A stretch of 64,000 bases of DNA from Corylus avellana (GCF_901000735.1 NC_081547.1:1922001-1986000), one strand, 5' to 3'. Positions 25,004-36,785 are shown, counted from the stretch's first letter. Program-made: numbers and translations. The notes: generated by a model from the letters alone, not told the origin.

Positions 25004-26970
25004 CATGCCTAACAAACATGCTCCAAAAATATGCGACACAAATATCGTAAAATGATCACATATCAATGTTCAGACCCAAGCAACACAAGCATCTTAAATC
25101 ACCTTGGTCCACTCAACACGAAGTCGGCGGCCCTTTCGACCAAATTCTGTCCTGTCAAGTCTTCGAATTGCATACTCAGCATCTCGTTCATCTTCCATAT
25201 AGACGAAAGCAAACCCTAGGAAACCAGAATGTTAAGAACCAGAGCAGGAAATTTTCAGTTATGTAAAAAAGTTGCCAAAAGCAAAAAATTCTGCTCGTGG
25301 ACAGTTTAGAAAATGGGGAAATGTTGACTCGTCAAGCACCAAAAAATATTCATATTACAAGGAAAAAGAAAAAAACTGTCAGAAAGTAACACAACACCTG
25401 CCACTGGCTGAAAATCATCATGATTTCTATGTTGAAACGTGTCGGAAACTGAACACTGAGCAAAAATCATGAGGAATGAAAAAGCAATGGTATCTGAGGT
25501 AGTGTAGGATGGCAGGGCTAGGGCAGATCAGATTAATTCTTCTGGAAAAATACAAGAAGATGAAGCTTGGGCACATGCTAGAAAAGAAATGCAGAGAAGT
25601 ACATCCACCCAAGAAGAGCATGGACATTCCAAGTAATCCTGCGCCAAAGAAATGGTTGAGTATGGGGGTTTACACTCTAATGAAACTTGCTTCTGTTGAG
25701 GGAAAATAACATATACACCCATTTGAAAATGATTATTTAAAAAAAATTAAATATTGACCCTCTTGAATATCAGCTATCTTTTTCTAACAGCTATCAGATC
25801 ATGAATTTCATGAGAATCGAAAAGATGACATTAAATGCCATTTTTAAGGGTACTCCAAACAGCCAGAAGAAAGAGCTCAATTGATTAAACATGAAGGTGC
25901 CATCACATATGTGCACCCTCTGCGTCCACAAACTCAGCTTCTGTCTCTTTTTAAACTAAATACTATAATATTTCAACTGACAGGAAAAAGGCATTTATGT
26001 CATGCCAAGATTTTGATATAGTAGCAAAAAGTAATTTGGCAATAAAACTGACAAAAAAATTTTGTTTTTGTTTTGATAAATAATAAAGCTGACCAAACTG
26101 AGAAGAAATAAATCGATAATGTAACTGGTCAGTATTATTGTTGGGTCCTATGACTGATATACAAAAAGGGTCAATGAGTTCTTTCGATATTATCATTTTC
26201 AATGGGTGTATGCTATTTTACCCTTTCTTAAACATGTCAAAACCCCACTATGACTCAACATAACAGGACATTTTCATCGTTGAGTTGTGTAGTCCGAATA
26301 GCGTTTATTCATGCCCACCTTTGTTCAGGGAAATAGTTGCTGTTAGGTTTTTCCATTGCATCAGGACTTCTGAACATAAAATCTGTATTCTACCATACTT
26401 ATAAAAATCAACCTAGGCATCAATGCATGTGTTTAAACTTCAATATATACTCACCCGTACAGAATATGAGGAACTAGGATAACTCAGTAACGACACTTTT
26501 CCAGATTTCACCACATCAATGTAAAGCAAACCTTTATCACACTGATGGAAGCAGAAGTAGATACTAGGCATCATAGCTCAGAAACCCACATATAAAAATG
26601 TAATCAAGAGAAATCACCAAAACCAACAGCCCAAAGAATCTTTCATTTTTCTAATAGCTTGACCACTCAATGTGAGCTCAACATCCACAGAAGAGAACAG
26701 AAGTGTACAAAAGAAGCCAGTGGGAAGTAATTAACCATTCTATATTAGGTAGATCAACAAAGAATAACAAAACAAGTAACTGAACAACAAATGTCACCTT
26801 GGACTAATGCAAGATCAAAACACTAACAATAACATTGTAGGGAAAAAAAAAAAAAAAATCTTACCAGACTTCATATCCACCCTCTCAACCCTGCCATATC
26901 TTCTAAAAAGTCGCTCAAGATCAGACTGCCGTGCATCAAATTCAATGTTACCGCAAAAGATGGGCTTCAT
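23599..26970 (-). CDS. RS40: SR splicing factor, RS subfamily (RS40/RS41-like)
   Basis: Nuclear pre-mRNA splicing regulator. Five coding exons on the minus strand: 26970-26865, 25215-25103, 24622-24390, 24024-23761 and 23635-23599, giving 250 residues. RRM1 spans about 1-72, with IFCGNI and [23 protein letters not shown]2 spans about 94-165, with [19 protein letters not shown] and [18 protein letters not shown]. The tail from about 166 on is rich in RS/SP dipeptides and ends [12 protein letters not shown]. The block [13 protein letters not shown] favours RS40/RS41 over RS31. The RS tail is shorter than in Arabidopsis RS40/RS41. The 1,649-bp intron between exons 1 and 2 splits RRM1; long introns of SR genes are often alternatively spliced. 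A 5'-UTR exon with donor at 27901-27902 is likely. Confidence 0.92.
24973..25003. repeat. (GA)n microsatellite in SR gene intron
   Basis: Perfect GA run inside the intron between coding exons 2 and 3 of the SR gene. Confidence 0.85.
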
Positions 26971-27965
26971 ATTCCTCAAGTTCCAAGAATCAAATTTTTT
27001 AACCCTTTAATGAAAAACATGTGGAAGAAAAAGGAGTAAGGATACAAGTATTTTATCAAAACAACGTTCAAAAAGGACCGCAAAAAGGTATACTTGTTTT
27101 CTATTTTTGCTAAGAATAATGTGAGAAGAAGGGGGGAGAATGAGGACGATACAAAGGTTTACTTAATTACCTAGCAAGCTTAGTCATTCTTAAGAAAGTT
27201 GATCTACAAACATAGGAACAAGCACATCCTATTGAAATCGTCTTAAAATAGATTTTTCAGTTATCAAACTTGCATATGCATACACAAACAGCTCAAGTGA
27301 AAGAACCCACACAATAATACACAATGCTGATACCATACATTCTAATGCAATACGCAATTGCAAGCAATGAACTATGCCTTCCCATTAGGTAAATCATCAA
27401 CTCCAAGGTACAAGTATGATCAGTCTTCTAAATCCTATTTTCCCAATACTTAGAAAACAAAACAAAAAGGACCTTCTTAAGAAGAATTCATGCCACACAA
27501 AAATAAAAAATCTGAATCGCTGAAATGAGCTCTGGCTAAAACAGCACCTCCTCACTGTAAGAACAGAGTGGAGGGTGAAGTTGTGGGTTCAAAACCCGTC
27601 GGCTGCAAAGCCAAGTATCTACGCAATACTTAGCTACCCAATCTACAACTGCAGACAAAAGATCCATACAAAGCGACAAGCACACAATTTCTGATCCTAC
27701 ATTCACCCACCGAGCTTGCACATAATTACAAGCACTACGCCATTCAGTTCTTCAACTAAATAAAAATAAGTCAACAGCAAACAGATCGAAACAACTAGCT
27801 CAGATAACAGAAATAATTGTTTATAGCACACGAACTAAAATGAAAATAAACCACAAAAGAATTGGAAGTCTGAAAAAACAGAGTCGGATCCGTTGATATT
27901 ACCGGAAAAGGTTTCAGTTTCGCACCCACGAAGCGTTGCGACGGAGGCGGGTGGAGGTCTCAGAG
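26971..27965 (-). other. 5' leader and 5'-UTR intron of the SR gene
   Basis: No coding sequence is present. A donor (minus strand CTTTTCCG, then GTAATATC) lies at 27901-27902, followed by a GC-richer first exon to about 27965. Around 27535-27610 a GGGTTCAAAACCC motif, matching a Pol III B-box, suggests a SINE remnant inside the intron. Confidence 0.45.
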
Positions 27966-28275
27966 AAACCCTAGGTGTAATTGGACAAAATGTGGCTCAG
28001 AAATGTCTTTTTCTTTTCTAGTTCGAAAACAGCTTGGACAGAGACATACCATCAGAGATAAAAGGGCCAAAAAAAAAAAAAAAAAAGTCAGTAAAACGAC
28101 GGCGTCCTTGAAGCAACAATCTACACTTGGGGTAGTGTTTGGTCATAGGGATTGTCTTGTCCTACTCGGGAGATGTATACTAAGCCGCCAAAAAATGAAT
28201 TTGCGTATATATATCCTGAAAAAACTTATTCTTATTATTATTATTTTTTTTTTTTTATGAAAAATGAAAATTCAG

Positions 28276-28599
28276 TCCTTGTGGTTTACTTGATTTGCAA
28301 TTAATTTCCTGTGGTATTAAAATGAATTCAAAGGTCCCTGAGGTATGCCAAAAAAATAATTTAATCTCTACAGTCAAATTCCGTTCACTGACTTAACAGA
28401 TTCTAATAGCGTAAAATATTAGAGCTAATATAATTGTGATACTTGTACTATTTAAGTCAGTGTCATACTAAATGAATTTGTTAAATTAGTAGACGGAATT
28501 TGATTGTAGAGACTATATTGACATTTTGACATACTTCAGGGACCTTTGAGTTCATAGAGATAATTATAGAAATAATTAAAATCAAGTAAACCACTAATC
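28276..28599. mobile_element. Long inverted-repeat element (about 320 bp)
   Basis: The two halves are imperfect reverse complements over about 125 bp. Shared blocks include GGTTTACTTGATTT, CAAAGGTCCCTGAGGTATG (CAAAGGTCCCTGAAGTATG in the other arm), TCTCTACAGTCAAATTCCGT (TCTCTACAATCAAATTCCGT) and ACTTAACAGATTC. The right terminus directly abuts the poly-T of the next SINE. No coding capacity. Confidence 0.7.
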
Positions 28600-28727
28600 T
28601 TTTTTTTTTTTTTTTTTCTTACATGTTCATACAAGGGAATGGAGAGACTTGAGAAATGAAAGATTCCAACTAATGACTTCCGCTTCATGAGATGTGGTTC
28701 ACAGCCAATTGAGCTACTCATTGGGAA
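28600..28727 (-). mobile_element. tRNA-derived SINE copy with A-tail
   Basis: On the minus strand it starts with an A-box-like TAGCTCAATTGGCTG, continues through GTGAACCACATCTCATGAAG and the mutated B-box AGTTGGAATC, then CCATTCCCTTGTATGAACAT, and ends in an A-run of about 17. It is the same family as 41805-41912. No clear target duplication, which suggests an older copy. Confidence 0.65.
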
Positions 28728-29975
28728 CGAAAATTTTATGATTATTATTCTAACATCTGAAAATGTAAAAATAATCCATAAATCTAACTAATTTTTCATC
28801 GATTTTATTTTTATTTAAAAAAAATTCCAAACTATTTTTTAACATAAATTTTAAAAGAATAAAAAAATATGATTACTCCAACATATATTTCCTGGATGGG
28901 GTCAACGTGTAATCAAGAAGACCTCTTGAGTCATGGCCATGGGCCAAGGCTTAGCAAAGCGACCTCCATTGCAAGTTGGTGGGATGCTCACCTAATATCT
29001 ACATAAATTTTTTTTTTTTTTTTTTAAAAAGTATTGAATATACCTATACAACATGCTATGATTCCCCATAAAACGGCCAAAAGAAGTAATGGTTCCAAAA
29101 AAAATTAAAATTAAAAATTTAAAAATCTTGAAAAAAAACTATTTCATATACTTACAAATCTACATTCTTCAACTTGATTACGGCTTAGGCATTGATTATC
29201 ATTTCTCATCTGCTGGGGAAGTACCAAACTTTGATTAGATCCCAATAATATAATATTATCAACCATGATTACGATTGATCCAGGTTTCATGAAGTTCATG
29301 GAAAATCCAAACACCAGAGACAAGTGGGCAAACTTGTCGAGAGAGACAAGCTAGTTTTGTAGTTTGCATTGTTTTCTTCTTTGTTTGTTTAATTTCTCTT
29401 ATTATAACTAGATCTTCCAGCCTCCTTTCAAGTGTAAATGTCAACTTTAAATCTGTCCCCATTTCACCAATTCACTCTCCATAATGATTACCAAGCTCAG
29501 TAAAGAGAGCTAATATGAAAACATCAATGGGAAATTGAAATCGGTGCAATACCGGCCAACATATACAAGAGAGAAAATGGGTGATTTTGTTGCTGTGGTG
29601 ATTTAACCACCATTTTTTATTACGAGAAGTTTGGCCACCCAACCCAGCTATTTGAAGGTGGCCTAACTATTCTTGAAAAAAAAAATTGAATCGGCCAATT
29701 CTTTTTTCTACTAAAAAAAAAAAAATTATTTAGGACTTCGATTATTATTGTGTACCATAATAATGGAAAATGTCATATATAAAAAAACAACAACAAAAAA
29801 AAAACATATATGTTGTCACATCTCTATCTCTCTCTTTCTCTCTTCAAGCGAAGAACTTATAGTATCACTTGAAAGCAACAGCAACTTCATATAAGTTTTA
29901 TACAACATAAGACATGATTAGCAACCACTTGATTGCTGCAGATTAGCATCCATGGTGATCCATGCCTAGCTGGCT
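28728..29975. other. Intergenic, no gene seen
   Basis: AT-rich spacer with long A and T runs. It ends in the 3' UTR of the AP2/ERF gene, including a CT-rich run at about 29822-29842. Confidence 0.45.
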
Positions 29976-30833
29976 TTAATTTTCTCCATTATATGGGGAG
30001 CCGCTGAAGGTTGGAGGGACCACCACAGAAGAAGAAACCTTGAACCGCTTACTCCTGGTGCCCTGATCAAGATCCACATCATCAAAACCAATCTGATCTG
30101 GGCTATCCATGTTCCACCCCATCATTCGCTCCATGAACCCTTTCTCACCAAAACTAACCTCTCCAATATCCGACCCATCTGACTCCAGCCCATGTTGGCG
30201 GCCGAAACCGAGCCACTCAGCGCTGCTTTCCGAAACACTAGTAGAGCTTTCCCAAGAAGAGGGCGCCTCGTTCCCGAAATGGGGCACGATAATGCTTGGC
30301 TGCACCGCCACTTTCTCAACGCTGTTGATGTCCATTTGGTTTTGGAATTGGTAGTTTCTGAAGTGAAATATCTTAGCAAAAGTGAAGTGATCACTTACCC
30401 TACTTTTCGAGGATTTATTGTCGCCATTCCTTGCCATGATACTCTGCAGATTTTTGCTCAGTTTTGCCTTCAACGAAGAGAAGCTGAGCCCATGCCTCCC
30501 TTCAGATTGTGACGGCGACCCCCCGTTGATTGGGGATGACGAACCCGATAGGCTCGAATTTGGGTTAACCGATGCAAAGTTGGTTCGGGCATTTTCCCCG
30601 CGTAGGGCTCGAGCCGCCTCGTCATACGCTCTAGCCGCTTCTTCTGGGGTGTCGTAAGTTCCGAGCCATAGTCTTACTCGTTGAGACGAGTCCTTGATCT
30701 CTGCCACCCATCTCCCTGACAGCCTTTGTCGAACTCCGACAAACCTACGGAGTGCCGGTTTGCTTGATTGCACCTTGCTGTTGGTGGCGGTGGCAATATT
30801 AGCGGTTTTCGTGGTTTCAGAACCTCCTGCCAT
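29976..30833 (-). CDS. AP2/ERF transcription factor (group V, RAP2.11/ERN-like)
   Basis: Nuclear DNA-binding protein of 285 residues in one exon. I placed the start at the ATG at 30833 ([10 protein letters not shown]); the frame extends two codons further upstream but only to a GTG. A single AP2 domain occupies about residues 31-87: [20 protein letters not shown], then [20 protein letters not shown] and [15 protein letters not shown]. The WVAEIKD and RLWLGT strands and the Ala at domain position 14 fit the ERF class. The [16 protein letters not shown] form resembles group V (RAP2.11, ERN). The remainder is Ser-rich and low in known motifs, with an acidic C-terminal region ([11 protein letters not shown]) that could activate transcription. 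The exact orthologue is uncertain. TA-rich TATATATATATATATA lies about 135-150 bp upstream. Confidence 0.85.
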   Translation of the reverse strand: MAGGSETTKTANIATATNSKVQSSKPALRRFVGVRQRLSGRWVAEIKDSSQRVRLWLGTYDTPEEAARAYDEAARALRGENARTNFASVNPNSSLSGSSSPINGGSPSQSEGRHGLSFSSLKAKLSKNLQSIMARNGDNKSSKSRVSDHFTFAKIFHFRNYQFQNQMDINSVEKVAVQPSIIVPHFGNEAPSSWESSTSVSESSAEWLGFGRQHGLESDGSDIGEVSFGEKGFMERMMGWNMDSPDQIGFDDVDLDQGTRSKRFKVSSSVVVPPTFSGSPYNGEN

Positions 30834-33800
30834 TGACACAAAAATCGCAATAAACTGAGCTAGCTTTTAACTAGTTTTCTTCTGGCCGTTGATCAGCAAG
30901 GATTAAGAGAGGAATTTGTTATTGCATTTGAAAACTAAGCTCATTGGTATAGATGGTATCATCTGGCGCTATATATATATATATAAGGTAGCTGATAGCC
31001 CCAAGAAGAATGGATCCAGGCATATACCCATCTCTATTATTATTAGTTTGTTTCTTTACTATTTTTTAATCTTTCATGTTAGAATATCAACTAAATTAAA
31101 TCATTCTTTTGCTATGAGTTCAAAATTTTAGCTTAGTTTCATAGCAAAAGTTTTGAGTTCGAATTTCATTTCTGCTAAATATTTACGTGTTAAGCTTCAT
31201 TTATTAAAGAAAAATTTGAATCCACACGTAACGGAAAGCCTTTTGGGTAAGTAATAAACTCTCATATGAGAGAGCTTTTTGGATAAGTAATAAACTTTCA
31301 TGTGAGAGAGATGTCATCACCTACATGATCAAACCAAACCAACTGTTTTTTATTGATTTAAACTTTTAGAATAAGTTTATAAAACAACTTTTTAAATCTC
31401 CAATCGTGTGCATAATGTACTTGCAAGTTGCCTAGCTAGCTTTGGCCCGATACGCGTAAGCTCTGTTCTAAGTATTAGACGGCTGCAAGGAGTGATGAAA
31501 AATGCAGTCTATATGCAGGCAGATGCCTATCTCTATCATGTCTTGTTTCTTTCTAATTTTCTAACTCTTCAACCACCATTTTTTTAAGCTTCAATCGTGT
31601 GCATAATGTACTTCCAAATTGCCTCGTCTTGGGCTCAATGAGCTTAAGCTTGGCTCGTTGGTTAAAACTACACCTAAATTCTCTGTTACATAGTGTAATG
31701 TTTTCTATGATTTAATGATGATTGCTTTTTCTGTTTTGCAGGAGGTTGTTTATGTACGTGGGAATTGAAACGAACTTGTGAAAAGAAGATTCTGGAAAAA
31801 TGATTTGTACTTATTTCCATCGCACACCAAATTCTTCATCCTTCAACCAAGGCGATCGACCATGGAGCAACTCGAAAGCCGCGGCGCAATCAGACCCGAG
31901 CCAAACGGGCCGAACATGGAAAAATACAGAGAGAAGCCGACACAAAATGGCGGTCAAAGTTTGTCGGCTAGTAAATGAAAAACGGATTTGTAACGTTGCC
32001 ATCGGAATTTTTTAAAACCCGGCGGGCAAGTTTAGTTTAATGGTTGCGACGTGGAGGTAACCGTTGGATTTTAGTCGTTGGAGATAGAATGATTTGTGGG
32101 CTCCAACACTTCGTACCGTGTCCTTTGTGCTGTTTGCATTTTCTTAGTGAAATAATGAAATATCATCCCTTAAATTTGAAGCAATTCTTAACATTAAATC
32201 ATGTACTGCTAAGGCTTTGTGGGTTGATTGGAAGTACCCTTTTTTTAATTATTATTATTTGTTTTGCTAATCATGAGATTAAAATATTTCCGACAATTTA
32301 GACAGTAATTGTGAAACAACGTATAAGAAGCCCGCTCATCTGCCAAAATAAATTTTGGATTGCTTAATATTTATTCGGACAAGTGGATCACTAGATCTCG
32401 TATAATTTTTGGTTTCACAATTATTGCCTAAATTAAATTACTAAAGATCCCAACACTCTATTTAGTCCTAATCATGAGGGTTTTGATACCCAAAATTGAA
32501 AATTCCGTTCCTTTCAAGGTGGAATTGAGACATTTGTCTTTTAGCACGTGGATGTTGTGCACAAGACACGTGTGGAATGGCACGTGGAACCAATTTATGA
32601 TCCAAATAGGTGATTATCCACAGAATCCTATGCTTCAAAAGAGCTTTGTATAAGGCCTAATCAGATATATACGTGGAATAAGCATGCAGCATGTTCTCCT
32701 TCAAGTTAACTGACTTAATTAGCAACTTGCTAATTTAGTCTTCTGGCCATTTACATGGTGTAAGATTGCTAAAAATCCCTTTTATGATATAAATTTGCCA
32801 TAAATTTTTGCATATTTTGATCCAAAAAATCCTATTTATGCTTCAAAATGGATTTTAGAGGCTAATTATATATAATAAATATGTATAAGAAAGAGGCAGA
32901 GTGTTCCACTTGAGGCAAACTGAGTTTAGCAACCCACCAAGTGATGTTGTTTGTTAATTAACGTTGGGTAGCAAATTTAATGATTGCATCGATGATATCA
33001 ACAAATGACCAAGTCATCATAAGTGAGCTGCGGATCGAGTTGAATCAATCTTCTACTTGACTGGTCATTTTCTCACTCACCAAACGGCATCTTACCTACT
33101 TTCCCCAAAGCATATAATAAAGTAGACTTATTACATGCGTCCATAAACGATAATAGCCAACAAAAAAAAACCTTTTATGCTTTTTCATCTCGTACGGCCT
33201 TTTCGTTTAATCTTGGTTGATGGAAGTTTTCTCATTATAGTTGTCATAATTGTGACAAATTATCACCATACCAAGTAGAAATTGGAGCCGGAGAGCGCAG
33301 GCCGAACACAGTCGACCGTACGGCTAACCTAAGATAACGAATTAACGCCGGTAAAAGAGAGAACGAGATCGTGATAGGTAGAAGAATAATCTAATGCAAG
33401 AATGATAGATTAATAATTATATAATGAAAGAAGTGTTGCCCTCTGATTGGGCTCAACCCTAACCAGTTGTGATGTCAAATTCACGTCTTCTAGTGAGATA
33501 CGTTTTTTTTTTTAGGTGTTATTCGCTGATGGGGGTATGGTCTTGACAAAGGAGTGGTGTCGAATTTCTTGCCTACTGATAGGTTACGACCATTTCTCGT
33601 CAAGACTAAAGGGATAGCTAGAATGAGGTCGAAGGGCAACTATTTTTTGCCTTGTATCTCTCGTGGTTGTCTGATTAGTTAGTTTGTTGGTTTGTTCGCC
33701 TCGTAGGGGCTTGTGGTTTGGGCATATAGAACTACTCGATCGGCCCATGCCTGCATTAATCTTAATTGAAGATAGTCAAATGAATATATTATATGTAGGA

Positions 33801-33969
33801 TTGGTAATAAAATAAAATAAAATAATGCTTATTGTGAGGAGTCAAACCCATGTAAGCGGGTACCCTACCATAATTTTTTTGAAGTTTTTTCATTATGTCT
33901 TCTATCTTGGCCGACGTGGTCCATTCTCAAAATGATCAGCTGAGATTGATCTAATTAGATCTTAATCAT
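30834..33969. other. Intergenic region, no gene seen
   Basis: Region upstream of both the AP2/ERF gene (-) and, more distantly, EG16 (+). It holds a relative of the SMART internal sequence at about 31140-31225 (GAGTTCGAATTTCATTTC, AGAAAAATTTGAATCCACAC). A short direct repeat (AAGTAATAAACT...CATRTGAGAGAG) lies at about 31248-31310, and three CACGTG motifs at 32545-32586. A weak inverted repeat around 32240-32470 may be an old transposon. Confidence 0.45.
32545..32586. promoter_or_regulatory. Cluster of three CACGTG motifs
   Basis: CACGTG occurs at 32545-32550, 32567-32572 and 32581-32586. Each is in a good ABRE/G-box context (GCACGTGG, ACACGTGTGG, GCACGTGG). The cluster lies 1.7 kb upstream of the AP2/ERF start and 2.8 kb upstream of EG16. 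The target gene is not known. Confidence 0.35.
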
Positions 33970-34701
33970 TAGGGGTGGGCATAGGTTGGGGCGGGGCGGG
34001 TATCGCCATTTTTCTCACCCACCCTGCGCAGTGCAGGTTCTGGAAATTTCAACCCACCACCTGAGCACAATGAAGAAAATCCGCGCGGGTTCGGGTGTTG
34101 CGGGTGGGGTATATCGAGGCAGGTTGTGCGGGTTGAGTTCTCTCTTTCTCAGATCCTCTCCTTTCTTTCCTCCGCCGGCTTCTCTTCTTTCTTTCTTTCT
34201 TTCTTTTTCGTTTCATCTCTTCTACAGGTTTTTTCTCCTCCTAAACAAACACAAGTTACACAACCTACATCAGAACCCTTAAATCAAACCTAAACCAAAG
34301 AACTTGGAATTAAATCTGGACCAAAAACTTGAGATCTCTTGAGAGAGAGAAAAAAAACCTAGATCGTGGTCTAGAGGTGGGAGCGGCGTAGTAGCCCGTG
34401 GCCGGAGGATGTCAAGCGGCGGCGTAAACGAAGAGAGAAGTAGACGAGAGATGGAGAGAGAGCAAGAGAGACGAGAGAGAGGAGAAATGGCGCAAGAAAA
34501 AAATGATTAGGGTTAAGGTTTTTTTTGTTTTATACTTATATGGGGTTGGGCGGGGCGGGGTGCGGGAAAAAATTTTAAAACCCACAACCTGCCCCGCCCC
34601 GCGTGGGTTGGGGAAAGTCCACCCGCACCCGCAAAAAAACACTTAAAATCCGCGCGGGGTGGGGCGGGTTTGCGGGTTGGGAGGATTTTTGCCCAGCCCT
34701 A
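33970..34701. mobile_element. Non-autonomous hAT-type element, 732 bp, with 8-bp duplication
   Basis: The termini are TAGGGGTGGGCA on the left and TGCCCAGCCCTA on the right, inverted with one mismatch. They are flanked by TTAATCAT (33962-33969) and TCAATCAT (34702-34709), an 8-bp duplication with one change, as expected for hAT elements. Inside are two GC-rich subterminal regions with repeated GGGGCGGG/CCCGCCCC and GCGGGTT motifs. No transposase frame is present. Confidence 0.8.
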
Positions 34702-35394
34702 TCAATCATCTTCATCGACGCTAAAGTAAAGACTTACTCAACTGAAAAAAATAAAAAAATAAAAAAATAAATAAAAATAGTACATTTATTAATAGAGAAA
34801 ACCTTTTATTAGAAACGGGTTTTGATGCATTAGAAATAAGTTTTGGGGCGAGTTACGGCCGGCGGGGTTTGAGGCGTTCACCGCCGGCCAAACTCGTGGG
34901 TCTGGCTTTAATCTTGCTGGCTACGGGTTTTTTTTCTCTAATTTGGTGTGATTGTTCTCAATTTTATTTTTTGCATTTTTCTTAAATTGATGGTGTGTCA
35001 CATAGTAATTGGAGGTTGTAAAAAATGTGTTATTAGAATAGACCTAATAGTAGGGGCTCTCTTATTAATTTCCTCCAATAATACTGCAATTTGTAGGTTT
35101 TTTTTTTAAAAAAAAATTTAATTTATGCAATGTCATTCAAATTACTAATAAAGTTGCAATATCTTTTATGTGTAAAAATGACAAAAATACTTTTAATGAC
35201 AAATTTTAAAAAATCATTTTCCAATAATATGGGACATTTTACAAATTACAGATCGACTTCATTATTGAGGGGGTAAATCGTAAATGTACTACTTTCTCCA
35301 AAGCACAGACTTCATTTGGCGCTAGCCGCGGTACAGAACAAGAGGAAGATCCAGTGTCCAAGTCAATCTCTTTTTCTCTCTCGGGAAACAAACA
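34702..35394. other. Promoter-side spacer of EG16
   Basis: AT-rich apart from a GC-rich island near 34845-34915 with the inverted pair GGCCGGCGGGG / CCGCCGGCC. The last 80 bp form the likely leader of EG16. No gene seen. Confidence 0.4.
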
Positions 35395-36036
35395 ATGGCT
35401 GATCCAGCTCTCCACCCAGAAACCCAACCCCTCAAACAAATCGCCATAGACTACACCCCAGAAGCCTGCACCCACTGCCCCAACTCCAACACCATCACCC
35501 TCACCTTCGATCACCGCGGCGGCGCTAGGTGGCGCACCACCACGAGGTTCCTCTACGGCACCTTCAGCGCCCTCATTAAGTGTCCTACAGGGAACACCAG
35601 CGGCCTCAACTTCAACCTCTACCTCTCCTCCCTAGAGGGCGACAAATCTCAGGACGAGATCGACTTCGAGTTCTTGGGCAAGGACCTGACCGTCGTGCAA
35701 ACCAACTACTACACTGCCGGCACCGGCAGCAGGGAGAGCATTCACCAGTTGGGTTTCGACTGCTCTGATGGGTTCCACGAGTATGTGATCAAGTGGGGCC
35801 CGAACGAGATCCAGTGGCTCATTGATGGGAAAGCGGTGAGGACGGAGAAGAAGGGGGACGGTGAGGATTTTCCTGAGAAACCCATGTTTTTGTATGCCTC
35901 CGTTTGGGATGCAAGCTACATTGATGAGGCGAGGTGGACTGGGAAGTATGTGGGGTGCGATGCACCGTATGTTTGTGTCTACAAGGATATTCATGTGCCG
36001 GCTGGGACTGCACTGGAGTCTTCTTGTGATTCGTGA
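35395..36036 (+). CDS. EG16: GH16 endo-glucanase of the EG16 type
   Basis: A glycoside hydrolase family 16 enzyme of 213 residues in one exon. The catalytic strand reads DEIDFEFLG, with E88 as nucleophile, D90 as helper and E92 as acid/base by family analogy. The N-terminus (MADPALHPETQPLKQIAIDY) has no signal peptide. The C-terminus stops after VYKDIHVPAG without the XTH_C extension of xyloglucan endotransglucosylases. Short length, no secretion signal and no C-terminal extension are the traits of plant EG16 enzymes, which hydrolyse beta-1,4/mixed-linkage glucans and xyloglucan and sit between bacterial lichenases and XTHs. Other kept blocks are GLNFNLYLSSLEG, HEYVIKWGPNEIQWLIDGK and LYASVWDASYIDEARWTGKY. 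A simple 'XTH' label would be misleading. How a leaderless enzyme reaches wall polymers is unclear. Confidence 0.88.
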   Translation: MADPALHPETQPLKQIAIDYTPEACTHCPNSNTITLTFDHRGGARWRTTTRFLYGTFSALIKCPTGNTSGLNFNLYLSSLEGDKSQDEIDFEFLGKDLTVVQTNYYTAGTGSRESIHQLGFDCSDGFHEYVIKWGPNEIQWLIDGKAVRTEKKGDGEDFPEKPMFLYASVWDASYIDEARWTGKYVGCDAPYVCVYKDIHVPAGTALESSCDS

Positions 36037-36785
36037 TCTGGGTTTTTTGGGTTCTTGAGGTGGGTGTTTTCAGAAATTCAATAAATTAAAAATGATCGAT
36101 TTTCATTGATGTTGTTTGATTTGGGGTGGGGGTAGTCTGTTGTATTCATCATATTATTTGGTGATGATAACTGTTGATGCCTTTTTGTTTCCAACTTGTG
36201 TTTCCATTTGGTTGAGAAAAGTATTCAAGAGTTGCTTACTCGAACATGGATGAATGAATAATATTGGTTGATTACTCTGTAAGATTGTAGTTTTTATGCT
36301 TAGTTTTGCTTCTAAAAATGTTTGTTCAGACTGATTTATATACATATAGCAAATCTTATCAATTGATGGAGGACGCCTAGAGCTTATTGGGTTTGCATAT
36401 TGTAATATATGCTGTTTTTACTCACATCCAGCTTCATGTTGCAATGACAATTGAGAATTCCAGCCATCTATGACTCCAAGTTCTTGATTTGTTGAGTTGG
36501 GTATCAGATTATGAAGGCAAATTGCCAACATAGTGTTAATGAGATATTACTCGTCTGCCTATTACCATTATATTATTACCTTCAGTTAAAAAGTTGGGAC
36601 TCCAAACCAGGTAGTCCATAGGCCATAATAAACTGGGCTTAAAATTGACAGGCCCATAATAAAATCCAAAAAAGAGAGAGAGAGAGAGATTGGAATCCAA
36701 ATTCGAAAGGCCCATGGGCCAACTGGTTAAACGGATGGGACCTTCCTTACAACCGCTTATGTTAGGACTTAGCAACTGCTTATGT
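36037..36785. other. 3' UTR of EG16 and spacer
   Basis: Non-coding. It includes the EG16 3' UTR, a (GA)n run at 36674-36689 and AT-rich spacer. Confidence 0.45.

Noticed and set aside
30834..30839. Longer start for the AP2/ERF protein (two extra residues)
   Set aside because: The upstream codon is GTG, not ATG; the first ATG is at 30833.
35395..36036. Annotation as a xyloglucan endotransglucosylase/hydrolase (XTH)
   Set aside because: No signal peptide and no XTH_C domain; length and ends fit EG16.
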